Below are positions 34,507 to 45,220 of a stretch of 64,000 nucleotides of DNA, one piece after another. This stretch comes from Metallyticus violacea (Eukaryota > Arthropoda > Insecta > Mantodea > Metallyticidae): NCBI GenBank assembly GCA_030762175.1, contig CM060842.1, positions 61,564,501 to 61,628,500 on the forward strand, in the 5' to 3' direction. The notes below the pieces were generated by a model. It saw only the letters and a list, made by a program, of their open reading frames with translations. It did no database searches and was not told the DNA's origin. A program made the translations under genes and the position numbers. Every line of letters begins with the position of its first letter. Positions within the stretch are counted from its first letter, which is position 1.

Positions 34507-36337
34507 CAGTTCATTAAAACCCATGGTCACTATTCATAATAGTGCAGATATGAACATGCAGACTTGTTTAATCTTAGTATACTCAAATGTCTCACTATAA
34601 GTATGACGGGGAAAATTGTTTCATTCTGAGAAGGCTATATGACAGCCCTATGCTAAATGCTGTTACTCTAGAATAATAGATAAAAATCTGCAACAAAACA
34701 GCCTCATTATTTCCAAGAATGTAGTCTATTCTGAATAGGCACACCTGAGATGGGCAGGAAAATTAATACCAATGCCTAAAAGCATCTCCAGCTAGGAGGT
34801 TGTGCCCCCAATAATTTAAACATTTAATTTCCTATAACTATTGATTAATGTGTTTTTATGTATGAAAATGAGTGTAGGATACTTGTGCCTTATTGTCTGT
34901 ATTTGTGATTATTATCTGTAGGAAACTTGGTTTGCAGTTGAGCTGCAAAACAATGTATCACTAAGGTTGTGGAGTATTTTGATCAGGGGAAGTGAGAGGA
35001 AGCAATAGCAGGAGCCTCTGACCCATATGAGTCATTATGTGTATACACCACCTGAAATTTCTTACCACGTGCATTCTCAAGAAAGTTGCTTTATTTTGAT
35101 TAATGTTAATTGAAAGTAAAAAAAATGAACACTATACTTACAAAGTTTACATTTTTTCTTTGGGAGCATTGGAGGAGAAAATTGAAATTAAAAATACAGG
35201 ATTGATCGAGTATTAATATGAGACTAACTGTGATTTGAAAACAAAGCAGGTATACAATGCTTTTTCTAGACAGACTTCATCCTTAAGATTTCACATTTTA
35301 ATCAAAGGGTCATCCAGAAATATGCTGCAATGAAAATCAGGAGAATGAATTTTTTTATTTAAATGGGTGTGTTACTGCAATACTTTTATTAAATTCTCAC
35401 ACTCTATCTCTGTCTGTTTGTATATTCAGCCAAACATGTATTAGCTGTTAATTCTAGTTATTAATATTCTGGAAACTTGTGGTGTAGTTAAGATGTGCAC
35501 ATTGGCTTTATGCTGCCATATGCACTTTGTTCTGATCAAAACTTCATTGCAGAATGATACAAGAATCACACACACAGAGCATCATTCTTGATGGAGGGTG
35601 GTTTTCCCATACAACATAGCTTTGAACTTTGTTCCCAAGGAATGGAAATAATGCTCTCATAAGAATACTCACTTAAAAAAATTAATGCAAAGCCTCATGA
35701 TATTTGATATATTAATATCCCTATTTAATTAATTGAAACCAAATTGAGGTATACATATTAAAAATTACTATTCAAAGCATAGCACTCTTCTTACATCAAA
35801 CGAAAACTAACTTTTTGTAATAAAAAGTATAAAATGTGGAAGCATATAGCATGCTCTTTACAAGTATCGTTAGATGTCAAATATTACTAGTAATATCACT
35901 TTGACACTAATTTTGGAATCCATAAACATTTTGCATAAGCTTCATTCTCAAAAAAATTTTGCTGCACATTAAGTTCTTGTACTGCTGCTTACAAAAAATT
36001 TCAAGCCATTAAAAAAAATTGAAATTCTTGCTCTCATAGTTCTTTTGGCGTTTTCCATTATATATACGGTTCAGTTTATGTGTATACTTACTCAAATATA
36101 AGTTTGGAAATTACAAAGACAATCATTCAGCTGCTTTGTTTCCAATGAAAATGACATATAAGCTAGATCACAAAATATTAACATAAACATGTTTATGCAA
36201 CTTTGGCTTATCAAAACAATGAGTCATGCATTCATGACATTACCTGTATGACAACATTTTATGGTATAATATACCATTAAAATTTAAGTTTCCTTTTAAT
36301 ATAACTACCCATTTATAATACACATTTATAAACTTAC
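34507..36337. other. cindr intron 1, right part: nothing recognised
   Basis: AT-rich non-coding DNA; no exon-like sequence with splice sites was found. Confidence 0.4.
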
Positions 36338-36508
36338 CTTTACGAAATTATCTGGAAACATGCCTCTTTTTCCTCCTAGGGTGCCTTCCCACCAACCTCC
36401 TGGCTGAGTTATTATATTTGTTATTACATCTCCTTTATGCAAAGTCAATTCATCTGATTCTTGGGCTATATAGTCAAACTCTACTACAGCTTCCACTGAA
36501 AGAGACAT
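36338..36508 (-). CDS. cindr: cindr exon 1: start codon and first SH3 domain
   Basis: Encodes 57 residues from ATG at 36508, with A at -3 and purine-rich upstream bases. It holds a whole SH3 domain: [16 protein letters not shown] (ALYDY-like plus RT loop), [10 protein letters not shown] (the WW pair binds proline ligands) and GMFPDNFVK (final strands). The donor GTAAGTT follows the Lys codon, phase 0. In CIN85/CD2AP the first SH3 binds atypical PxxxPR peptides such as that of Cbl. The sequence is uninterrupted and close to family length. The 5' UTR lies above 36508, but its extent and the transcription start cannot be seen. Confidence 0.95.
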
Positions 36509-37075
36509 TTTCTCACGATGACTTGATGATACACTCCTTAGCGTTTTTTGAAACTTCAGATGTCAAATGGTATAAGTAGGAAATCCCAGGTTCATGCATG
36601 CTATCAAACAGATTTTCCAACAGTTATTGTATTAGCAACGAGCTTACCCATATTATTCTGACGGATAAATAAATATAACGAATGTACAGATTATGATAAC
36701 TACATATAACACAATCATACGCTACTATTCTAGCATCACGTTATTTATACAGTGCCCTGCCCTAAATGATATCATACGTAAACAACTTGACATTTTCGCC
36801 ATGTACACAAATCCTAGCACGAGCGCTCTCTAGCATCGGTTTTTTGCATTAGAAGTCCAAACCATGTGTATTCCGGCTTCCGTTTAAACTTCTCCTTGTA
36901 TTTGGAACAAGGTTAACTTCTATTGTAACAGATAGCGGCACCTGCGTTTGTGGCATTAGGTACCAGAGCGGGCCATTTGAAATTTGTTATATAGCTTTTA
37001 GCTGGCTATTTCAAAAGAAGTGTTTTGGAGACCTTTTTTGCTCCTGAAAATTTAAATTCCAACAGTGAATCACTT
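36509..37075 (-). promoter_or_regulatory. Probable cindr 5' UTR and promoter region
   Basis: Inferred only from position upstream of the start codon. Base composition becomes less AT-rich at about 36760-36990 (for example CGAGCGCTCTCTAGC, GCGGCACCTGCG), which contrasts with the flanks. No TATA box or initiator can be assigned with confidence. Confidence 0.3.
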
Positions 37076-37355
37076 CTTGGAATATTATAGTGAAGCTTTA
37101 AGATTCCACCCCCACCCAAAGAAAAAGTTAATAAGGTACAAATAATAAATAAAAACATTTATAACTTTTTGGCACACAAATAAACTAAGATCTTACTTTG
37201 CATATATATGGCAATCTTGGAATATTATAGTGAAGCTTTAAGATTCCACCCCCACCCAAAGAAAAAGTTAATAAGGTACAAATAATAAATAAAAACATTT
37301 ATAACTTTTTGGCACACAAATAAACTAAGATCTTACTTTGCATATATATGGCAAT
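37076..37355. repeat. Exact 140-bp tandem duplication
   Basis: Positions 37076-37215 are repeated without a difference I can see at 37216-37355. The unit starts CTTGGAATATTATAGTG and ends CATATATATGGCAAT, and contains a CCACCCCCACCC run. Identity implies a recent event or an assembly artefact. Confidence 0.97.
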
Positions 37356-37654
37356 GTTTGGAGCATTATCTCCCAATATTTTTTGAACTGCCATTTTCTT
37401 GTCAACTAACCAAACTCCTAATTCTGCTTAGTGCCCTTGAATATATAAACACTTTTTTATTAAATCAAGTTCTAAAAACATAAAGAGGAATTGCCATTCA
37501 TAGATCTATTTAGCACTCACTATCTCTTAAATATGTCTGTCTCCGTCTATAGTAGCCTACTATTAATTTAAGCATCAAACCTGTTGAGCAATTGCCCAAA
37601 GAGCTTAAAACTGTCTATAAATTTAAATTTGAACACTATAAAAAAGGTAGTCTG

Positions 37655-38345
37655 CTTGAATTGAAAATAAATCTAAGCCTTTTGAAGAAAGAGAGGAGTA
37701 AAATAAATAGATCATTTTAGATACTAAAATTATGTGTGTGTAATTTATCCATGACATCTTGCCTACCTTAGTAGTCCATACTTTTTTTACACTTTGATAT
37801 CTGCTTAATCTTGTCCACATCCCCCTTCCGTTGCAGATTCACAATTTTGTAACTTGTACCATTTTGAGTGATGTAATTGATCTATTTGATTTCCATAGCA
37901 GCACGTGCTAGACTATTAAGTTTGTATTAGCCTATGATTGAATATTTTTTCAAAAAGGCATCATATTGGATGCTAAAATTTATGTCTTGTAAGCTTAGAA
38001 AACCTAAGCTCTCTATAATGTTGCAAACTTTCATGCATCCTGTGATATTTTAAGTTTGTACCTTAACAGATTTAATAATTATTGACACTCTATCAACATT
38101 AGTATTTATATGTCCCCATCTCATTTCTATCATACACTGCAATTGTCTAGTTCTTAGTTAAACTACATTTACACAGCCTCTCAATTGAAAAAGTTCATCC
38201 TCAAAACTACCTTCCTGTTTTCTTATGTAATTAGCACATACAGGCTCTGCATTTTGGTACAAAGATTCCATTGTTGCAGCATTTTTCTTACACAGAAATA
38301 GAAGTTTATTTTCTAGAGTAGCACATGCTCTCCATCAGCATAGCA
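37655..38345 (-). pseudogene. Degenerate coding-like stretch of unknown origin
   Basis: One minus-strand frame keeps long protein-like runs separated by a few stops: KLLFLCKKNAATMESLYQNA, EPVCANYIRKQEGSFEDELF, then QLRGCVNVV, QCMIEMRWGHINTNVDRVSI, NITGCMKVCNIIESLGFLSL and INFSIQYDAFLKKYS. Stops are fewer than such AT-rich DNA would give by chance (about 7 in roughly 230 codons, by eye). I do not recognise the family; it may be an old transposase or a retro-pseudogene. Confidence 0.3.
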
Positions 38346-38983
38346 TAATATTTAATTCAATCCTCAACAATGCTACAAAGATACCCTAAACTTATACCAG
38401 GAATATTTCTTCCTTATATAAGCTTTTTTTCTTTATTATTTTATTATTTCATCTCATTTCTCTTCAGTATCCATCACCTGTGATACCAAAATAGTAAAAC
38501 AGGCATTATTAAAAGAAAGGACTTAGAGTAAAACACAAATTTTCTAAATCCACTTCATCCACAAAAATGATTCTTAGGCAATATTCCATATCCATGAAAT
38601 TATTTTAGGCATTATTTTTTCCTTGGCTCCTTAAACTCTGTGTTTGTAATAATGAAAATGCTTCTCTCTCATAAACATAAAAAATTTATCTTACACGGCT
38701 GAACAAAAAAACTGAGAATATCTAGCAATGGCAGAACATTAGACAAAATTGAGCTTGCCTATAATGAATTCATTGAAGAACACTAAACCATACAATTGTT
38801 ATGACAGCTATGTACTTTCTTTCCAGCATTGTAAAAATTATTTTGCTTCTACCATAGAAGATGGTTTAAGTAAATTCCAAAGACATGTAGCTATTGCGGT
38901 TGTACCCAGGAAAAGCTTTTTGGCAAATTTCCTCAAATCTCCATTGATCCTACTTACTAAGCACTAAAAATGATGAAATAAAA

Positions 38984-39172
38984 AAAAACTTAGGTATTCT
39001 TTTTTTTTTTACACTAAACTCCACTTACTTACATAAAAATAAGACGCCTTTCTGGAAAATTTCTCCCATCTTCAGTTGCTCACTGAACCGCCATTATTCG
39101 AGTCATACTTTTATGCAAGTAAGTGGAGTTTAGTGTAAAAAAAATGAATACCTAAGTTTAGGATATATTACC
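38984..39172. mobile_element. PLE foldback element (copy B family), two termini fused
   Basis: CTTAGGTATTC...TACACTAAACTCCACTTACTTACATAAAAATAAG on the left and its complement on the right (CTTTTATGCAAGTAAGTGGAGTTTAGTGTA...GAATACCTAAG) flank about 70 bp holding one hammerhead-like core. On the minus strand this is CTGAAGA at 39074-39080, stem GGGAGAAA/TTTTCC, GAAA, GGCGTC. It matches copy B termini including the outer CTAAACTTAGG and ATATATTACC flanks, but has no coding region. Confidence 0.75.
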
Positions 39173-39810
39173 ACTCTATTGTAAATAGTTTCTAAAGTAC
39201 AATATTTAAAAAAAAGTGTGTTTGTGTAGTACACACAGAAATTTTATTAACACTCTAACGGCCACAATTTTTCCTTTTTCTCAATGAAACTCAGCATATA
39301 ATGATTAATTAACAAACAAATCATCACGTTCATAAACCAGCAAAATTATACCATTGAGGGTGGTGGTTAACCTAAAGCAAAATTTTAAAAATCGCTTTAG
39401 CAAATTTGTGTTTTTTTTCTCAATGAAACTGAGTAAATGCTAATACTATTGAAATAAAATAAGAAAAATAGTTTCTGAAAATCAGCAAAATCAAACAGTT
39501 AGGAGTGGGAGTTTATCTGAAATCCACAATTTACAAATAAATCTAGCTGCTGTGATTTTGTTTTTTCTCAAAAAACTCAGTAAATGCCATTGAAATAAAG
39601 TAATAATAATAGTTTCCAAAAATAAGCAAAATCAGAATATTAGGAGCTGCACCAATTTGTTTTTTTTTGCGACTAAACTTGCTATACTATTTAAATAAAA
39701 TTAGAAAAACAATGTCTGAAAATTAGGGAAATCCGAGCACTAGAGTAGGGGTATACCTGAAAACCAAAATTTAAAAGTGCTCTAGCATTTTTTTTCAGCT
39801 GTTTCAAATT
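39173..39810. repeat. Diverged tandem array, about 140-bp units
   Basis: Four imperfect units (starting near 39265, 39405, 39545, 39650) each contain TTTTTTCTCAATGAAACT-GAGTAAATG, AATAAAATAAGAAAAATAGTTTCTGAAAAT, AGCAAAATC and AGGAGTGGGAGTT-AxCTGAAA. A further unit lies at 41025-41130. No coding potential; looks like an old satellite or minisatellite. Confidence 0.6.
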
Positions 39811-39932
39811 AAAAAATGACAAATTAACTCATAATTTATAATGATGCATATGCTTTATTCTTGACAAAAGCATTGTCGTGAAGATAGCAACTATGAAATA
39901 TTAATCTGTTACTGTCATGCTCGGCATCAAAA

Positions 39933-40226
39933 AGTCCAGCCTGATGGTATAGAGATAACCATACTTGTCTCCTAAACCCAAGGTCTCGCATTCTATCCTG
40001 GCCAAGATCGATGAATTTTTTTGGGCGTAAAAATCCTAAGTATGGCTTCCTTAGGAAAGAAAGTAAAGCCGTGGGTCCCGTGTCATACATTTACGGCATG
40101 TAAAAGAACCTCAAGCCTGAAAGAAGGGGCTTCTGAGCAAAATTTATTGATTGTTTCATGCCCTGAATTGAATGGAATGCTGATGATCTGAGATACTAAA
40201 AAGCATCTGTGAATAAAAAAAAAAAA
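39933..40226 (+). mobile_element. SINE family B, full-length copy
   Basis: tRNA-like head AGCCTGATGGTATAGAGATAACC (A box) and decayed B box (GTCTCGCATTC), then the same body as 8653-8926 (GGGCGTAAAAATCCTAAGTATGG, AAAGCCGTGGGTCCCGTG, AAAAGAACCTCAAGCCTGAA) and a poly(A) tail. More diverged than the 8653 copy. No clean flanking duplication identified. Confidence 0.8.
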
Positions 40227-40765
40227 AATTCAACGAGGTATCAAAAGAGGCATCAAACTTTTGATATGACCATTACTTGATATCCACTCCACATGGAGTT
40301 TGTCTGCTGTTAAATCCTAGACTGTTATTGGCTGATGCTCAATTATTATTGGTGCGATAAGACAGAGAATCTCTATTGCTGGACATTTGATCTCAAAGGT
40401 CTGAGGTAAATGTGGTGACTATAGGCTGCCATTTAATTTAAAAAAAAAAAAATTCAACGAGGTATCAAAAGAGGCATCAAACTTTTGACATGACCATTAC
40501 TTGATATCCACTCCACACAGAGTTTGTCTGCTGTTAAATCCTAGACTGTTATTGGCTGATGCTGAATTATTATTGGTGTGATAAGACAGAGAATCTCTAT
40601 TGCTGGAAATTTGATCTCAAAGGTCTGAGATAAATGTGGTGACTATAGGCTGCCATTCAAAATAACTCCATGTGGAGTTTGTCTGTTGTTATATTCTAGA
40701 CTACTTTCGGTTGAAGCTAAAATATTATTGGTGCCAAGAGATACAGAATTTCTACCCTTTATAAT
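40227..40765. repeat. Tandem duplication, 224-bp period, two full and one partial unit
   Basis: AATTCAACGAGGTATCAAAAGAGG begins units at 40227 and 40451, which differ at only a few positions through CTATAGGCTGCCATT. A third, partial and more diverged unit starts near 40669 (CCATGTGGAGTTTGTCTG). Each full unit is preceded by a poly(A) run, so the SINE tail may have been part of the duplicated segment. Confidence 0.9.
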
Positions 40766-41130
40766 GAAAGGCTTTTTGGGGGGAAGAAATATGGCAACTA
40801 ATTACATAGGCTTGATCCATGTTCTACAAGAGAAGAATGGCCAGAGGTGAGTGTTTTAAATTATGGGCTCCTGGTAGTAAACACATAAGTCACTGCTTCC
40901 TCCCAATTTCTCTAAACTCAATATGTAATTTCTTCTGTGCTCTAGCATTCTGTAATAATGTATACAAATTCAACTTGCCGAGGAATTTGCTTAGTTTACG
41001 CAGCTCCTACATGAGATTTTCTTTTCTTTTTTCTCTTCAGTGAAACTTGACATATAACGATCAATTAACAAATGATTCACTGAGCTCAAAAACCAGAAAA
41101 ATTGCGCCATTAGGAGTGGGAGTTAACTAA

Positions 41131-42574
41131 AGTGATGCCAGATATTGTTACTGCATTTGAAACATGTCCAAGAAGTGGAAGAAAATTAGTGAAATTTGAG
41201 CAATTTTCTCATAAAAAAAATGCAAAGTATTACTATGTTCCCTATGAAAATTTGTGCTATTTAAAACTACTCTTATTATAGAGTTTACTTATTTTATTTT
41301 GATTTGTAGTCCAGCATATTTTGCAGTCATGTTCTTTGCATTATCATATGTCTGTCCAACATAGTTTATTTCATATAAAATTCATTCATTGCCTATATTA
41401 ATGCTCTAAACCTTAGTTGTTATGAGAGACATTAAAATTGTAACAACAACATTATGAGTTTTTTTTTTTCTGATCTAACAACAGCAGAGAAAACAGCCTG
41501 ACTATGAGGAAAAGGAGCTTCTTACTCATTTATTCTGAAAGAAGCATTATCCAAACTGAAAAATCATTTTACTTAAGGTTACAAGTCTATTATTAATGAG
41601 TTTGCAAATATAATAATATAGAATACCAGTTATAGGTGAAAAATTAAGTCTCATAATTCTCATAATTTTCACAATTTGATTTCGTAATCCATTTCCTTTT
41701 ATTATGCATCTCTCTCAACATGGTATATATTAATTCTCTATTTTGAGACAGAGGATTAAATATAAAGTGATCTCACAAGGTATGAATGATTAAATATGAC
41801 AAAAAGGCAGAATGTCAGCTGAATGCATTGGCTTAGTAGTAATCATGAGTTTCCTCCACTGCAATAATAAGAATTTGGAAAAATTGTAATTTTAGTTTTC
41901 TTAAACTCAGATATAGGCTTAAGAGTTAATGTAAGTAAACAAATAGCTACAAGAATTGTTATCCTTGTTTGCTGAAATCTTCATCATCAGTTTCTTATAT
42001 CTTTTAAAGTTGGAAATGATAAAGAAGAGCTACTGTTAATAACATCTGAAAAAAAAAATACTTCCAATGATCAACATTGTTTTTCTTGTTAGGGTATTTA
42101 TTATTAGCTTTTTCTTTTCTTTCCTTAACATTTGACTCATATTTACAGGAGGATGGTCCTGGAAAAATTTAACCCTAGACTTTCCAGTCCTTAATTACTT
42201 TCACCACCAATGTCTGCAAGGGCAGAATAGATGGCTTCAAGGGAACTGAGTCCGAGACCTCCTGACTGCAAATCCTATTCATTACTGCTTAAACAATTTC
42301 AATCTTTTTATTATTATTTTCTTATTTGCAATTTTTCTGTCATTTAGTTTATGCTATGTAGGCAGGAATAAAAAGAAATTGTATGTTTCAATGTAACTGT
42401 TGTAAAAAGTTTTTATTTTATAAACAAAATTCTCTATGGCCAACAATGTGTTCCTTCATAAAGGTTTTAAGCCAGTTGTAAATTACTATATTAGTCCAAT
42501 TTTTTGCATTATTAACTTAGAAAATTAATTACTGCGGTTACAGTGCAGCATAGTTTTAATTATAATACAATATT
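41131..42574. other. Intergenic, nothing recognised
   Basis: AT-rich DNA without identifiable genes. Low-complexity ATTATTATTTTC at about 42310. The left boundary of the LINE that follows is not sharp. Confidence 0.4.
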
Positions 42575-42942
42575 AGAGAATGAAGTAATGGAACAATTAC
42601 AAAATTAAAAGTAAGAAAACAAATGGGATCGATGGAATAGCAGGGGAATTTTGGAAAGTGTGGTATGAGGACAGTGAAAGGGGAGCCCTGCTGATAAAAT
42701 TATTCAATGTACTGTTTGAGGGTGGAAAGATCCTACTGAATTGGAAACTGGGGATAATTGTAGCAATTTTTAGGGGAAGGGAGAATTAAGTAACTCAAGC
42801 AATTGTAGAGGCATTAGCCTCTTATTAGTGATGGGTAAGGTGTTTACAGTTTTGTTAGCAAAATAATTACAGTCATGGGTGGAGGGAGAAAGAAAGCTAT
42901 CAGATTTCCAAGGGGGTTTCAGAAAAGGAAAATGTACAGTAG
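42575..42942 (+). pseudogene. Outer LINE (LINE-2), 5' segment of interrupted RT
   Basis: The plus strand reads KTNGIDGIAGEFWKVWYEDS, GALLIKLFNVLFEGGKILLN, WKLGIIVAIFRG, NCRGISLLLVMGKVFTVLLA and SDFQGGFRKGKCTV. This is the LINE RT order GIDGIPGEFWK...W..GIIVPIFKG...YRGISLLxVxGKVFTxILAxRL...FQGGFRxGRSTVDN. It stops at the 7-bp duplication ACAGTAG (42936-42942) and resumes at 48870. A few stops and a short gap are present. Confidence 0.85.
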
Positions 42943-43167
42943 TTTAGTTAAATCTCGGAGCATTCAGTGAGTTCGTGAAGCAGCCACAGAGACCTACGAA
43001 CATTGAACTTGTCATATACAAATACCACGGTAGTTTTCAATCTGCATTTACAAAAATTTGTTTACATCTACATAAATAATTACAATAAAATAAAAAAGAA
43101 CACTTAGAACAACTCAACCAACACCAAAAACAGACAAATCAATCATACAACTTTTATTAATACATAT

Positions 43168-43470
43168 TTACATATACATTGATATGTTGTGCAGTATACT
43201 ATTGTCACTCATATATTCCTTTACAGAATAATAGGCCTTTTTACATAGGTATTTTCTAAGAGCAGATTTAAAGGAATTGTCATTGTTTATTAAGGCTTTT
43301 AGGCTAGAGGGAAGAGCATTGTATACTAAAATGCACTCATAATAAATGCCTTTTTGATGGCATGAAAGTGCTGAAATTGGGCAATATAGATTTGCTTTTT
43401 GTCTAGTATTTTTGTCATGTATATTTTGATTTTGAACAAAGTTTTGTTTATTTCTTATATAAAAGTTCAT
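43168..43470 (-). CDS. LINE-1 ORF2 C-terminal segment
   Basis: About 100 residues including HDKNTRQKANLYCP, KGIYYECILVYNALPSSLKA and KYLCKKAYYSVKEYMSDN, the conserved end of Jockey/CR1-like ORF2 proteins. Separated from the RT by about 320 bp with frame breaks. The remaining 225 bp to 42943 is 3' UTR without a poly(A) tail. Confidence 0.8.
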   Translation of the reverse strand: MNFYIRNKQNFVQNQNIHDKNTRQKANLYCPISALSCHQKGIYYECILVYNALPSSLKALINNDNSFKSALRKYLCKKAYYSVKEYMSDNSILHNISMYM

Positions 43471-43789
43471 GAGGGATAAAATATATTCGCAAGGAATAGT
43501 TAAAATTTCAAATTTCCTAAAGAGGTTTCTGCATGAATGTCTGCTGTGTGTACCAGCAATTATTCATATGACTTTTTTCTGTAACAAGAAGATACGTTCA
43601 CTTTTAACTGAATTTCCCCAAAATATTAGACCGTACTTCATTATTGAGTTGAAATAAGCATAATAAACTAGTTTTAAAGTCTTAATTGACTCCAACATTA
43701 CTAATGCATGTATTGCATAGCATGCACTGCTTAGTTTAGGTGTAATAAGATCAATGTGATCTTTCCAATTCAGATGGTTATCAATTATT

Positions 43790-44272
43790 AAACCAAGGAA
43801 TATTTGGTTTGTGCAAGTACACTGTTATAATATCCTATCTGTAATTGTGGATCTGGAGATCTGTGAGTAATGAATTTCATAACATTTGTTTTATCTAGAT
43901 TTAGAGACAATTTGTTTGCTTTGAACCATACACACAATGAACTGAGAACCAGATTTAGTATGGTACAATCGTTAAGGCTCTTTCCATTTATCAATATGCT
44001 TGTGTCATCTGCAAATACAACAGCATTTCCTACATCTTGGATAGATAAGGAGAGGTCATTTATATATATTAGAAAAAGAAGAGGACCCAGAACAGATCCT
44101 TGAGGTACTCCATGGTTAATCATTCCCCACTCCGATGCATTGTTTTTATTTTTGAAGGGACAATTTATCACTACTTTTGTTTCCTTTTGTCAAGGTAGGA
44201 TATAAACCATTTTAAATATTGGTTTTTTATTCCATAGAAAGCTAATTTATGTATCAGAATTTCATGATTGAC
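43790..44272 (-). CDS. LINE-1 ORF2, C-terminal RT segment with FADD
   Basis: Resumes after the SINE with [20 protein letters not shown] and [14 protein letters not shown] frame change follows, then [30 protein letters not shown] and [20 protein letters not shown] is the catalytic box and is intact. [20 protein letters not shown] follows. Confidence 0.9.
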
Positions 44273-44283
44273 ACAGTCAAAAG

Positions 44284-44577
44284 ACCGCCACGGGTGGCCG
44301 AGGTCGTTAAGGCACGGACTCGTGAGCGGGAGGTCTGCGGTTCGAATCCCGCCAGGACCGTCCTCCCTGACTGGGGTTTTTTCCAGGTTTTCCTCAGTCT
44401 TCATAACTGGCAAATGCCGGGGAGGTACCTAAACTTAGGCCTGGGAAGCTTCCTTCCTTAAAAAAAAAATATCCTTTCCCAATTTATCATTTCATCTCAT
44501 GTATCATCAGTGTCCACCGCCTGTGGTGCCTCAGTAGTGAAAACGGGCGTTAAACACTACTCAAAAAAAAAAAAAAA
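44284..44577 (+). mobile_element. SINE family A, full-length, inserted in LINE-1 RT
   Basis: An exact 11-bp duplication ACAGTCAAAAG (44273-44283, 44578-44588). The tRNA-like head resembles a Ser/Leu tRNA: GGTGGCCGAGGTCGTTAAGGC (A box) and GGTTCGAATCCCGCCAGG (B box). The body contains AAATGCCGGGGAGGTACC and TAAACTTAGGCC, and it ends in poly(A). It interrupts the LINE codons between KTFDC and VNHEI, and the flanking reading frame is otherwise continuous. The perfect duplication and intact boxes indicate a young insertion. Confidence 0.95.
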
Positions 44578-44588
44578 ACAGTCAAAAG

Positions 44589-45217
44589 TCTTAGCTAAGT
44601 CACAAAATATTCCTCCTACATGTGCTCTTTCATTAAATGCAGTTAAAATTTCATTAGTGAGTTTATAGATTGCATTTTCTGTTGAAATTCCTTTTCTAAA
44701 GCCAAACTGATCACTAACTAAAATATTGTTACTTTCAAGGTAATGGTAAAGCCTATTGTACATTACTTTCTCAAACACCTTAGAAAATGTAGGTGAAATA
44801 GCTATAGGTCTATAATTAGAGACATTTATCTTTTCTCCCTTTTTGTACAGAGGCCTCACTATTGAGTATTTTAGCCTCTCAGGAAATACCCCAATGCTAA
44901 AGATTCATTACACAAGTGACTAAGGGGGGTACTTATTTCCTTTGCACAGGCCTTTATGACTTTACTGTTGATCTCATCATAGCCAGAAGAGTTTTTTGAT
45001 TTTAGTTTCCTAATGATATTACTGATTTCTAGTGGGGTAGTGATACCTGGCTTGAATTCATTATTATGAGGGGGAGTTGATGATTGTAAAATTTTTAAAG
45101 CATCTCTTTTATCACCAGAATATAAATTTAAATTTTTTGTTGCATTAAGAAAGTAATCATTAAACTCCTTTGCTACGTCTGCAGGGTATTGTATCTCTTG
45201 ATTGTTAATATTTAAGA
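44589..45217 (-). CDS. LINE-1 ORF2, N-terminal RT segment
   Basis: Continuation after the DNA transposon: ILNINNQEIQYPADVAKEFN, SSGYDEINSKVIKACAKEI. After a frame change near 44870 come YRPIAISPTFSKVFEKVMYN, SDQFGFRKGISTENAIYKLT and GGIFCDLAKTFDC (RT motif with the first catalytic Asp, LDLxKAFD). At FDC the SINE insertion splits the frame. Confidence 0.88.
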
Positions 45218-45220
45218 TTA

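Larger units (their letters stand above)
2403..36508 (-). other. cindr: Gene model: CIN85/CD2AP-family adaptor (cindr), nine coding exons, 3' end beyond window
   Basis: Nine minus-strand exons (36508-36338, 31600-31546, 26902-26766, 25346-25253, 25161-25045, 16348-16161, 9248-9080, 4569-4217, 2670-2403) join with GT-AG introns and consistent phases into 517 codons plus one base. Domain order: SH3A (about residues 4-57), SH3B (81-133), SH3C (196-249), proline-rich region, CPI motif (404-420), charged tail with a WVEELKLNQ stretch. Three SH3 domains followed by LxHxTxxR is diagnostic of CIN85/CD2AP/Cindr, which in other animals bind Cbl, capping protein and endocytic and junctional partners at the cell cortex. 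The family's C-terminal coiled coil was not found, and exon 9 ends in phase 1, so coding continues left of 2403, probably outside the window. Introns range from 91 bp (25162-25252) to 8.7 kb (16349-25044) and hold most of the mobile elements. Confidence 0.93.

Noticed and set aside
37076..41130. CRISPR-like or phage-like repeat organisation in the tandem repeat areas
   Set aside because: Repeats are direct duplications without regular unique spacers, in an intron-bearing eukaryotic genome.
44284..44360. Genuine tRNA gene (Ser/Leu-like)
   Set aside because: It is followed by a SINE body and poly(A) and flanked by an 11-bp duplication, so it is the head of a retroposon rather than a functional tRNA locus.
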